Shown piece after piece: positions 1 through 10,345 of a stretch of DNA of 64,000 bases; within the stretch, counting starts at the first letter, position 1, and the number at the start of each line of letters is the position of its first letter. A program made the translations under genes and the position numbers. Below the pieces are notes generated by a model. The model was not told where the DNA came from and ran no database searches. It was given only the letters and a program-made list of their open reading frames with translations. Source of the stretch: Corynespora cassiicola (lineage: Eukaryota; Ascomycota; Dothideomycetes; Pleosporales; Corynesporascaceae); contig JAEUWY010000004.1 in NCBI GenBank assembly GCA_022059125.1, positions 1,364,001 to 1,428,000 on the forward strand. The letters are read 5' to 3'.

Positions 1-1132
1 CCAGCCTCCCGCCCACCCGCCGGCCAGGCTGCGCTGCCTTCCCCACGATGGAGAAACTACTTCCTTAAGGATCTGCCAATTTCGCGTGTGGGCTGGTGGC
101 AGGAACAAAGTCTCATCTTCGACGCCGCCACCCGCCTCGTACTCGGACCTGCGCACCAGCCTCGGGCCTTCACCAGGCCCCCCACCCCCGCCCAATCAGC
201 GCCCGCCCCGCCCCGGCCTCAACCGAAGCCTGACATCAGAGGCTGACCGCGGCCACACCAACAACGCGCATGCGGCACCGGGGGCGCGCCGGGCTCTGCC
301 TGTCGCTTCTGGAAGCCCCTCTCCCGCTTCGCCTTTGATCAGGTGCGCCGTCGCCCAGAGCTGCAACGCCAGACTTGGAGCGCGCGTTGGCACACCTGTC
401 AAGCCGGATCTGTCGGGATCATGTTACATGGCTCGGCACTTTATGCGCGAAGCTCCCTTGGCACTCTTGCCCGTTCTCGGCGTTCGAGGCAGCCGATCAG
501 GGTCCCCGCGGGTGGAGCCGTGAATATCCAAATCTTCCAGAGCCGCGAGAACGTACCGTGTTCTGGGGGTTTCCCACGGCCCAGCGTAGCCGACTTGACG
601 CGTAGAGCCATGACTTGGTTTCTTCCACGAGGAACAGAAGAGCGCCGCCAGAGGGGAGCGGGTGTCACAGAGTCAAAGCCTTTTACTTCTTCCTTTCTCT
701 TGATGCATTACTAGGGTTCGGCGTTGGAAGATGCACCTTGGATGTGTCGCCGACCGATATCGACGGGTACGAGCACTTGATGGACCACAATGCAACACCA
801 CCGAGCGCACCGAGCCTACATGCAGAGGACAAAGAACGGATTGCTGTGCTCCCGCGGAGACTGTCCGTGAGTCCGTGGGTCTTTATCTGTGACGAAAAGA
901 GGTGTTGTTTGGACCTTGGTGTTACATTACGCTTCTACGGCACAGCGCTACGAAACGTCGCACGCACGCATGCACGCTAGGGAAAAGGGAAAACTAAAGA
1001 TGGAGACATTATCATTATACCAACATGTTATAGAATATATTAATACCATGAACCTCACATGAGACGTCGAATCCACCACGTACACCTTGTACCATCCAAC
1101 CCATCCATCCATCCAACCCCCTACCCCTACCC
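1..1132. other. Left-edge intergenic DNA, no supported gene
   Basis: GC-rich, poly-pyrimidine DNA. The open frames here overlap one another on both strands, are rich in Arg, Pro and Ser, and show no recognisable domain. The right end (about 1100-1200) holds short ATCC and CCCCTA-like microsatellites next to the 3' end of the neighbouring minus-strand gene. I see no gene. Confidence 0.6.
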
Positions 1133-3346
1133 CTACCCCTCCATCATCAACCCCAACTCCTCAAACTTCCTCCTCACCGCATCCATTCTCTCATCCACCT
1201 CCCCCACCCCCCTACTCTTCCACTCCCCCGCACTACTCGCCCGATTCCTCCTTTTGTCTCCCCCCATCGCCGCCGCCCCTCCAAATATCGTGCCCCGCGC
1301 CGCAGGCCGCGTGTTGTACTGATTCTGCTCCACCTCATTCCGGATCCGCTCCCGTATCCCGGCAAACTGAAGCTCGGCCAGCGTCTCGCGGCTCGTGACG
1401 GTAGCGTCAGATAAGGGGTTCGCATAGTGCGTTGGGCAGATTGGGATGGAGCGGGAGGAGTGGGGGCTGCCCGGGGAGGGAGAGGCGGGGCAGGGCTGGA
1501 GGGAGACGGGGGTGAGGTGATGTGGAGGGGAGGGTTTGTCTGGTGAGCGAGTTATGAGGGTTCGGAGTCTTTCTTTGTGGTAGGGGTTTAGGAGGCTAGA
1601 GGCTGCCGAGTGGGTGCGCGGGCGGCGTTTTTTGAGGGTGCTGGGAGTGTTGGGTTTGGCTGGAAGGGCAAGGTCAGAGGGGGGAGTGCTGAGGGAGCGG
1701 CGGAATAGGGGGCGGGTTGGGGGTGAGGGAGAGCGAAGAGGGAGGGGGTCGATCGCGGGATGGCGTAGGAGGGCTTCAGTTGTGGGCAAGGGGGGTGGAG
1801 GTGGAGGCGGTGTCTTTGGGGTCTCCGGAGTTGTGGGAATAGACTTGGACGTGCTTGGTGATTCCACTAGTGGTGGTGTAAGGGGCTCTTCTGCGGCTCT
1901 TTCATCTCCTGCGTCCGGCGCTGGAGATGCTAGAGCCTCTGGTGAGTCCGGCGAGTCTGGTTGGATGATTGGTTTGTCCCTCCACGGTACCTCTCTTGGC
2001 CCTTGCTCCTGGGTCACTGGAGACGTGATTACGATGGTTACAGATTTGGCGGAGCTGTGGTCCTTGGGAGTCTCCTCGGCTTCCAGGCACTCTTTAGGTG
2101 TAGTGACCTCCGAGACCGCGTTCTCAACATCCCCAGCCTGAACCGCCAACTCAACATGAACCAACGGCGAACCCTCCTTCTCAACTGCCAACCTCCGCCG
2201 CCCGGCCTCCCTCTTCCTCGCAAGATCCGCAAGCGCCTTCTCCCTCCCCCTCTTCGCCCTCTTCACATTAGCCTGCTCAGCAACATACACACTCTCCCGC
2301 TTCCTCCCCCCCCTCCTCCTACTCCCCATCCGCTGCACCGCTCCCTCCCTCCCCCTAACCGTACTCCTAGCCTTCCTCCTCGCCCCCTTCCTACCCTGCT
2401 CCAGCCCCTGCGGCCTCTTGACCCCCTTCTGCTCATCCACCAGCGGCGTCCACCTCGTCATCTTCCACTGCGCCACCCCGTGCGCCTCCCACACTTTCAG
2501 GTCCTGGCTCACCAGCAGGGCGTGCGGACCTGCGCTGCGGTTGCGCTGATCGGGGTCCTGGACCTGCACGTGCGTGGCGGCTGGGTGGATGGGGCGGGCG
2601 GGGTGTGCGATTGGCGGTGGGGGCGGCCTCCTGGGTCGTGGGGAGGAGGAGGGGAGTTGTGCGGGTTGGGCAGCAGCGGAGGGGGCAGGAGGACTCTGGG
2701 TCTGCGGCAGGGGCGCGTCATCGGGGGGTGCGTCCGCTGGGAGGTGCTCGCTCAGGTCGGCCGGGGGCGGATCTTTTGGGAGGCGCTTGTTTCGGTCGCC
2801 GGGCTCCTCTGTGAGCGGCTTTATGGCGGCGTCGTTGATGCAGAAGTCGAGGATGCTGTCGGTTGCGCGGGCGAGGATGGGTTGGGCTGGGTGGGCGGGT
2901 GGGGTGTACCGGATTGTGGGGTGGGATCTGGGCATGGGGAGGAGCGGGGCGGGGGTTGGGGGGAGGCCTCTCTTTGCTGGGCGGTGGCCCAGCGGGCGTA
3001 GTCTTCCCAGCAGGGTTTTTCGCCCTGGGAGGGGCGTGGCAGTTCCACCGTTGGCGTTGGACAAGGGCGGTTCGTTGGGCGGTTTGTGGCATTGGAGTGG
3101 CTGGGGGACGGCCGAGGTTCGAGAAAAGCTGTCACGCGGTAGAGGGAGGTTTGGGATGGCGTCGAGCTCCGAGGTGAGGGTTGTGGATGTTGAATCTGGA
3201 GAGTCGCCGCCGGGCTTGGGTAGAGTGAGGGAGTCTGGCAGTTTGAGGCTGTGGACTGAGTTGCGGACCGAGTTTCGAATGTCCGAGAATTGATACAGGT
3301 GCCTGTGTCTCGTATGTCGTTGCTGGCTGGCAAAATAAGGGGCCAT
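1133..3346 (-). CDS. Proline-rich, largely disordered hypothetical protein
   Basis: A single uninterrupted reading frame of 737 codons if translation starts at the ATG at 3346 (residues MAPYFASQQR); the frame stays open further upstream to 3520 but that part looks like 5' leader. The composition is dominated by Pro, Ser, Arg and Thr, with poly-Pro runs and a basic segment rich in Arg and Lys in the middle that could be a nuclear-localisation or coiled region. The C-terminal 100 residues are more ordered, with an amphipathic Glu/Arg-rich stretch ending in FEELGLMMEG. No catalytic motif, signal peptide or membrane helix is visible. Proteins of this style are common fungal orphans with scaffold-like character. 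I do not recognise a function. The opposite strand also has long open frames, a by-product of high GC, and I treat those as shadows. Confidence 0.6.
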   Translation of the reverse strand: MAPYFASQQRHTRHRHLYQFSDIRNSVRNSVHSLKLPDSLTLPKPGGDSPDSTSTTLTSELDAIPNLPLPRDSFSRTSAVPQPLQCHKPPNEPPLSNANGGTATPLPGRKTLLGRLRPLGHRPAKRGLPPTPAPLLPMPRSHPTIRYTPPAHPAQPILARATDSILDFCINDAAIKPLTEEPGDRNKRLPKDPPPADLSEHLPADAPPDDAPLPQTQSPPAPSAAAQPAQLPSSSPRPRRPPPPPIAHPARPIHPAATHVQVQDPDQRNRSAGPHALLVSQDLKVWEAHGVAQWKMTRWTPLVDEQKGVKRPQGLEQGRKGARRKARSTVRGREGAVQRMGSRRRGGRKRESVYVAEQANVKRAKRGREKALADLARKREAGRRRLAVEKEGSPLVHVELAVQAGDVENAVSEVTTPKECLEAEETPKDHSSAKSVTIVITSPVTQEQGPREVPWRDKPIIQPDSPDSPEALASPAPDAGDERAAEEPLTPPLVESPSTSKSIPTTPETPKTPPPPPPPLPTTEALLRHPAIDPLPLRSPSPPTRPLFRRSLSTPPSDLALPAKPNTPSTLKKRRPRTHSAASSLLNPYHKERLRTLITRSPDKPSPPHHLTPVSLQPCPASPSPGSPHSSRSIPICPTHYANPLSDATVTSRETLAELQFAGIRERIRNEVEQNQYNTRPAARGTIFGGAAAMGGDKRRNRASSAGEWKSRGVGEVDERMDAVRRKFEELGLMMEG

Positions 3347-4140
3347 CGTGTGGGTGGGAGAGCACAGTATATGGGAGTTGAGTCCCGACGATGATACGCA
3401 AAGATTTCCCCAATTCCACCGCTCCACGTTGATCATGAAGAGAGAAGACTGAGGTAGCAGGTTGAAGAGAGGGGGATTAATGAATTTTTTTTCGTGACTC
3501 TGTGCGCGATGAAGAGTCATAGTGGAACCATGAGTGTGCAGCTTGGCGCTGGTGTTATGGTGTTGAGTGATGTTGAGATGAATACATTATTGTGGTTCTA
3601 CAATTTGGGCCAGAAATCTTGCGTCATTTTCCAACAAAGTTCTAAAGTTTGAAAACACAGTTTATTTTTAACATTTAATTTGTCATTATTTGAGCGCATG
3701 ATTTAGTACAGCAAGGGAAGCACGCGCCCTGTTTGTGGAGATAATTTTGTGAAAACATTTGCTTTAAGCAATCATTGTTTGCATAGTTTATTAGCTAAGT
3801 AATTTAATATTTATGTCTATAGCTAGATCTGATAATCTGCTTTGACTGCTCTAGATTCTAAAAACATTCAGAGTTTTTGTGGGAAAAGGTCCTTTGTGCT
3901 GACATTTCCATGGTAGCGCAACCTCGAGATTACTTAGGTCTGCCACTCTTCACAAAGCGAAACATATCCCAACATTGTATTACTACTATAAATATATTGT
4001 AAGATTTCTACGGGTAAGTCTTATATTTCACATCTCCTCCAGTGAAGCCCTCCACGCACGCGTATATATCTTACGCACCCCAAATCCCTTGCCATACTAT
4101 CCCGCAAACGCCACCACAAGAAGAACCCCACAAATCTACC
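3347..4140. other. Intergenic, divergent promoter region
   Basis: AT-rich spacer between two divergently transcribed genes. A TATA-like TATATAT at 4063-4069 lies about 75 bp before the downstream ATG at 4141. No coding potential seen. Confidence 0.5.
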
Positions 4141-4776
4141 ATGTTCTCGAACCCGATGAAGGTCTCTGACCATTCAGTCAACCGAGGGCAGAAATTGGCT
4201 AAGTTTTTCGACGAGGAGCCTAAAAGGTCCTTTGGAGCCAACAACACCGCACAAACTCCACGCAATATGGAGAAGACTGCGTATTCTACCATCGATTTCA
4301 AAGGAAAGGCAACCATTCCTCTCTCCTCGAATACTCTTGCAAAACTATCAGACCAGAAGCAAGACACAATGACCGAGATGAATCACAACCAGCTGTTGAG
4401 CGTGCGAAACAAGAGCCGCCGTCGGAAGCAGCGCGGCAAGAAGAAGAAAAAGTCATCCCCTGAGCCAAATCCCGACCCGAAATCAAGGGTCGAAGTGGGC
4501 GAGTCTTCTGGTGCCAACTATGGAACCGAGCCTGAAGAAGGTGGGATCCATCTTTATGCCGTCGACCCCATAGCTGCCACCCAGCAGCAAGACTCTGGCG
4601 TGGCTGGAACTGAGTCCGCAGTCCTTGCGTGGCCCGATTACTCCTGGGCCCAATCCACACTGCTCCTTGCCCTTCCTATTCCTGACGCCGCTTCCCAGAA
4701 CAAATCTAACTGGAGGGAGAACCCTTTTGTCGGATGGCCGGCATGGTCAAAGAAGGCGGATGGTGGCCTTTGGTGA
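4141..4776 (+). CDS. Small basic hypothetical protein with NLS-like stretch
   Basis: A 211-codon intronless frame starting at the ATG at 4141, which sits in a favourable context (ACC just upstream) and about 75 bp after a TATA-like sequence. The frame is open to 4042, but the chosen ATG is the one that fits the promoter. Around residues 92-108 there is a dense Arg/Lys run (SRRRKQRGKKKKKS) typical of a nuclear or nucleolar targeting signal. The rest is polar and low complexity, with a Trp-containing tail (WRENPFVGWPAW) near the C-terminus. No catalytic domain, signal peptide or membrane helix is seen. I do not recognise the family; a nuclear role is inferred only from the basic tract. Confidence 0.55.
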   Translation: MFSNPMKVSDHSVNRGQKLAKFFDEEPKRSFGANNTAQTPRNMEKTAYSTIDFKGKATIPLSSNTLAKLSDQKQDTMTEMNHNQLLSVRNKSRRRKQRGKKKKKSSPEPNPDPKSRVEVGESSGANYGTEPEEGGIHLYAVDPIAATQQQDSGVAGTESAVLAWPDYSWAQSTLLLALPIPDAASQNKSNWRENPFVGWPAWSKKADGGLW

Positions 4777-5035
4777 TTTTTGCTAATTTTTGTCCATTCG
4801 AGACAAGCTTTCTCCCTCTGTCACCTCTGAAGATATGTCTACCTCATCACCTTGGGTGGACTCATATCTTGATATCACAATGCAAGGCTTGTGCAATAGT
4901 GTTCTGTTTGGATTCTATTTGATTAGAGATGCATTTATTTTTCTAATTAGGTGCTTAAATTGTTGGGATCTTTTCAATTCGGCTTGCTATTGGCATTAGT
5001 ATCTAGCAGCCCGAGCTACAAACAAATGGATATAC

Positions 5036-6190
5036 TCAGTTGGTCTTCTTTACATCATCCTCTTCCTCCTCGTTATTCCAATTAATCCAACTTTCTCTCA
5101 GCAACCAAGTGACACCAAAGCCAGCACCCGGACCGAGTGCTACAACGAGAAGAATGCTAGTCACCAAGAACCCGTAAACCTCCCACGTCTGCAAGATCTT
5201 GGCCTTCTTCATATCCCAGAACAGAAATCCCAACCAAATCAAAACGCTCAGGTCAATAGAAGCTTGATCCAGCTGCAAAATGCGCTTCAGCCGGTTACCC
5301 CAGGTATCCACTGCGTTGGGTGCCGGAAAGAAGATGTCGTAAAACGAGTACGGCGCATCGAACAAAAGCTCCAACCACTGCATCGAAGACATGGTAATAA
5401 AGGTACCAAGCACAAGCGTCAAAGATGTGATGTAGCCCAGATAGAATACCGTAGGGGGTTTGATGACCTTTCCGATAGCTTGAAATGTCCAATAAACCAT
5501 GGATATCCGTACTGGGAATAGCTGCCAGAACCACGTCCAGTAATGCCGGTCTTCGAGCAGAGGCGCAAAATACATGGCATAGAGCGGTATCGTATAGAGA
5601 ACCAAAACTAATAGCAGGTATAGCCATGCATCGCTCAGGCTAATTCTAAGCTCTGTGGCCGTTTGATATTGGATAGGGCGACAATACACCAAGAACAGAG
5701 CAAAGTAAATGGGTATGACGAGACCGCCGCCTCCCAGCTGAGACAGCAAAGCGGTGACCATCGGGCTAATGAAGTCAGTTTGATATTCCCCCCAAAACGA
5801 TCTATAAGCATACTAATAAGCAACAGTTCCCTCGTTCCCTTTCCTGCTACTCTCTAACAAAAGGACCATGTAGATGACGCCGAATTCGTTCAGGAAGTTG
5901 ACCATCTGCCACCTGCTGACATCGTCGTATCCGAAACTCGAAGGCGCAAATCCGACGGTAATGTTTCGGAAAACCTCATCCAGAAAGGGAATCCAGTGAA
6001 ATCTTTCCAGGATCGGGTGCTTAATGTCGTGCGACGGGGCTTCGATGAAACCCGTGGCGGAGGGTGGTGGGAAATCGGCTATCAACGAAAGTAGGTCCAT
6101 AAAGTAAAAGGCGGCCAATGCGATAACCAGGAAGAGCGACGCCGGAACGGCGCGCTGTAGTCTCAATGTCGACGAATCTGGACTCGCCAT
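5036..6190 (-). CDS. Multi-pass integral membrane protein of unknown function
   Basis: Two exons, 6190-5814 and 5765-5036, joined across a 48-nt intron (5766-5813, GTATGC...TTAG), give 368 residues; the join restores a continuous reading ...GTVAYYPMVTALL. The start is the ATG at 6190 following a short leader. About seven or eight hydrophobic helices are visible, the first at residues 15-38, with a conserved-looking ESSRKGN block at 113-119 between two helices. This arrangement reminds me of the PaxA, MacJ and AscI kinds of membrane proteins in fungal terpenoid clusters, some of which are terpene cyclases, but I cannot align it and the assignment is an inference. It diverges from the P450 gene at 8045. 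The C-terminus is acidic then basic (EEEEDDVKKTN), likely cytosolic. Confidence 0.7.
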
Positions 6191-8044
6191 GATGAATATT
6201 GGAATGTGTGAGTGAGGAGAGTTGAAGACCGAAGTGACACGAAGTCGCGTTTCAAAAGTCATGGAGCTCGGGGTTCAAGTTAGCGGTCTGTGCTAGGCCG
6301 CATGCCGCCCCACCAAGTTTCGCAGCACCTTGCTGCCATAGATGAATATCGAACCACTGCAGAGCCGGACTGCGTGCGCATGCTGATGTAAATGCTAGCG
6401 AAATATTCCATCAGGCAATTTGGTTATTAATGAGCCCTACCGAAGGCTTCTCAATATGCGACATGCTATGAGATCTTGCAATTTCTGTTGCGCATGCGAC
6501 ATGATAGTTTTTGGTGTTCCCTAAGCGCAACAGTGGGCACCTGCCCAGGTGTGAATACCAGAATCACGTGATATAGCTGTCGAGGTGAGATAACCTAGGC
6601 GCCTGGCACCTAAGCTACCCGAGGTCCTCTCCAAACACGTAATGCGCTCCTTGAGTTACACCATCCAATGCCCTGAAGATTCTCTGCCAATCCTGACTTC
6701 CATATCTCTCGGCCTGACGAAGCCTAAATAGTAGTTCTCAAGCTCCTCCTGCGACTTTGTAAAGCCAAACTGTCGAACAAAATGTGGGACTGGCTTTGTA
6801 GTCTCCAAAATACCAACGCTTTTGCCGAAGCATGTTCTTGTCTTGAGCCAGGAACAGACTGTTGTATCGAATTAGACAATAATCAGATGATGATGGCGGG
6901 AATCGAGATTTACTGGCATCCAGCATGTGTTCATTTCCGCAAACTTTTCCTTACTGTTTTGAAGCCACCCCTCGGGACAGAACTGGCCAGCATCCTTGCC
7001 GAACACATCATTGTTGAAATGTGTGTAACCCAAGCGTTCATTTCAACATTGATCTGCATCATAATCAGTCATGAACTAATGCATAGACTGGTTACAGACT
7101 TACCCCTTCGTTGAAGTAATGATGTGCAAAGAATTAGATCGCTCATATCAGCCCACAATGGATGACTAACGTTTCCTTCATTAGTTTCGATCACGATCAA
7201 TCTTGGGGCCTAGGAAAATGAAATCCGAGACGGAAGGCCTCTTCTACACGAGACGCTTCTTTTTCTCTTCTACTTGTTGGAATAACATTCGATTTACAAA
7301 GATTCTTATCGTCCTTAGACTTCATGACTTTAGCTTCCAGGAAACACGCTCACGAGTGTGGGAGTAGTTTTGTTGTTGAGAAACAAGCCGCAAGGCGATG
7401 TGCCGTGTTTCCTCATTTTTCGCTAGCATGTCGCACAAGAACAAAATCTGGTGACTAATCCCAAGTCTTTGAATGGATAATAGCGAGAGGGTTGTAGGTC
7501 GTTGCGCAAGGCTGCAGCCCGATGCGTAACCTTTAGATTGCTAACACGAAAAGCGGGGGCGGCTACCCCGCTGACCAGAAGTTCCATCATGCTGATTAAG
7601 CCTCGTCTCGCACGTCGCATGCAATCAAAAGTCGGAAAATAGTAACAATCGCGCTGACACTGAGCTTCAAGCTATGCAGAAAGTATCTGCTGTTCGGTGA
7701 AAAGAGATATACTGGGCCAGTAGTGTAACACAGAGTGAATGAAGGTGGGTCTAGTAGGCAGTTTATTATAAGCGCTAGTATGCATGCATAACGTATCAAA
7801 AAGCTCTTACCTATCTAGGTACGAATCAAGACACTCCTCCAAGATATGCATGTAAGCATATTGAAAGTACGGATTCGACAGACTGGTGGTCGAGGTGGTT
7901 TCTTCCCACCTGTGGGGATGGTGATTGTCAGGCTCTAGATTGCTGGGTACGCCGTTTTGCTGAGTCTTCTATATATTCTCAGTTTTCCCTAGCTTTACTC
8001 ATCTGTTTTTATAGTAAGATCTCACAGAATTTTTGGCATTCATT
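6191..8044. other. Long divergent intergenic region
   Basis: About 1.85 kb between the start codons of the membrane-protein gene and the P450 gene. It contains a CACGTG hexamer near 6573 and several ACCTAGGT-like palindromes (around 6590-6620 and 7810-7820), but no convincing coding frame. The short open frames at 6782-7114 and 7423-7799 lack domains or splice-extendable structure. Confidence 0.5.
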
Positions 8045-9710
8045 ATGGTCTCTCTAGTGTACATTGCAGCATTTTTGTTTGCTATCGGCTTTGTACTGGC
8101 GAGATTTCTTCGGAAGAAATCCGCGAGACCACTTAACTTTCCGCCTGGTCCACCTTCCGTCCCATTCCTGGGCAATCTTCATCAAATTCCACTTAAGAAA
8201 CCGTTTCTCAAGTTCGCTTCATGGTCCCAGGAATATGGCCCCATTATCGGTCTCCACTTTGGAACTCAACCAGTCATCATACTTAATGAGTGGCAAGGAG
8301 TTCGGGATCTACTTGACCAGCGTGGACTAGTCTACTCTTCGCGCCCATACTTTCCCGCAGTAGAGCATGTCCTGCCAGGCAATGTCCATGTCGCCTTTAT
8401 GCAATACGACAAGATGTGGAGGCGCGGAAGAAAGACAATTACCTCATTCTTGACGGATGATAAGCTCCGGAAGATGCTGCCGATACAAGATGCAGAAAGC
8501 ACGCAGATGATTTGGGACACACTCAACAATCCTACCGAATACTACACGAATATTATGAGGCAATTTGCCGCAGTTATTCTGGCGTCTGTGTATGGCCAGC
8601 GTGGAAAGGACCATGTGTATAATGGCAGTGGTGTTGTGGGGCCGAAAGGTGAGGGCAGGACTAAACAGTTCTACGCGATTCAAGATGAGTGGGCCGCACT
8701 GTTGGATGCAGGAGCGATGCCCCCACTTGACATCTTTCCCTTTCTAAAATATGTCCCTGACTACCTCACACCTTGGCGCGGGTGGAGGAAGAGGTCTGCA
8801 GACACCGGAGCAAAGCAAAGCGGATTTTACAAAGAGCTTTTCCAGGAAAGTAAGAAGAGAATTCAACAAGGAAAGAGCACAGAATGCTTTGTGGCGCAGA
8901 TTTTGGAAGAGCAAAAGCAAACTGGATATACAGAATTAGAGGTTGAGTACCTGGCAGGATTTTTGATAGAGGGTGGGGCAGATACGACAGCGATCGCGAT
9001 GCAGACATTTGTTGTTGCCATGGCAGCTCATCCAGAGCTACAGAAAAAGGCGCAGGAGGAGGTCGATGGTGCTTTCGGGAACACTATGCCCAACAATATT
9101 GAGCAGAATAAATTTCCGTATTTGTGGGCATGTTTGCAGGAAGTAAGTGTGCGTTCAAGAACGCAAGAGATACGATGCTTACGCAGAATAGACACTTCGA
9201 TGGCGCCCAGGTTTTCCCATGGCTATTCCTCATGCTACAAGCAAAGACGACACATACCAGGGATATTTTATACCTGCAGGCACTACCGTGATAATGAACA
9301 CGTGGGCCATACACCACAACCCGAATGATTATCCAAATAGCGACAAATTCGACCCGTCCCGCTTCTTAGGAAGCAAATTCGGCGTCGCGAACACCACCAA
9401 AGAAACCGAGACAGACATAACTCGAAGACAATCGTATGCATTTGGTGCCGGGAGAAGGATATGTGCCGGGCAACCGATGGCGGAAAACAGCATGATGATG
9501 ACTATGGCGAAAATTGTGTGGGCCTTTGACATCGAGTATACCGGCGAAGGCAAGCTGGATACAAGTCTTGAAACGGCATGGAATGATGCGATCTTGACGG
9601 CTCCAAAGAAATTTCCACTGCGGTTTCAGGTTAGAGGGATGGAGCGGAAGGAAGTCATTGAAAAAGAATGGAAGAAGGCGGATGAGTTTCTGAGACGATT
9701 CGAGGCATAG
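8045..9710 (+). CDS. Cytochrome P450 monooxygenase
   Basis: Two exons, 8045-9142 and 9192-9710, separated by a 49-nt intron (GTAAGT...ATAG), encode a full-length 538-residue P450. The N-terminal membrane anchor (about residues 1-22) is followed by the proline-rich hinge FPPGPPSVPFLGN. The I-helix oxygen-binding motif GGADTT is at 310-315. The K-helix ExxR (E366, R369) spans the exon junction, which confirms the splice, and the heme loop FGAGRRICAG carries the axial cysteine at C457. Family knowledge: heme-thiolate monooxygenases of the endoplasmic reticulum that use an NADPH-P450 reductase. The overall look resembles fungal secondary-metabolism P450s of the O-methylsterigmatocystin oxidoreductase kind; the substrate is unknown. 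It lies 0.64 kb upstream of a carotenoid-oxygenase family gene on the same strand and diverges from a multi-pass membrane protein gene, so a shared pathway is possible. Confidence 0.95.
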
Positions 9711-10345
9711 GCTTAGATATATCGTGCGCCTAATTCTGAGAGTTGTAAAACGTAGACTGCAAAACCAAGCACCGCACGCCGCAGCCTCGGATATATAATA
9801 TCCGCGTATTCCGTAATGTCCTTTGAGTTTAGTAAACAGAGTGATGTTCAGGGCCGAAGCTTGATCTCATATTCAGTGAGGTGAACCCTAGTGTCAGAAC
9901 AGAAGTTGTAGGCGCTTCGGAACTCTTGGCAGCCAAGATATCCGCTTATCCAAGCCCAACGAAGCACAAGATCGAACGCACGGGTATAGGGTATCCAGTG
10001 TAAGTGGTAATCTTATCGAGCTGCAAAATAATCTGGAGTCTGATTGAGCTCTATCATGCGGTATGAAGTCTAGGCGTAAGCCCTCGGCCTGCTTCACCAT
10101 CAGCCGAACCCGAGAATAGACTTTGGCTGTAGATGGTGTACTGCTCACTATCATAGTGTTTTGTTCTTGCCAGTTCTCGGGCCATCAGAGGATGGTATTC
10201 ATAGGGCTGGTTGATATCTTCGGTATAAATACAAGATCACTTCGCTCATTTCTCACCATTCTTATCAACCACCTCGCACTTTCTTCATTTGTAGAGCTCA
10301 ACTTTGTTCAGATCATACGAAGCCTCACTTCCTAAAACTATCAAC
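9711..10345. other. Intergenic, promoter of the carotenoid-oxygenase gene
   Basis: Holds the 3' flank of the P450 gene (with the near-palindromic GGATATATAATATCC around 9788) and the promoter of the next gene. A TATA-like GGTATAAATAC lies near 10220, about 125 bp before the ATG. No coding frame is supported. Confidence 0.5.

Noticed and set aside
1961..3001. 346-codon plus-strand frame
   Set aside because: Antisense shadow of the proline-rich minus-strand gene; composition is repetitive Gly/Arg/Leu/Pro.
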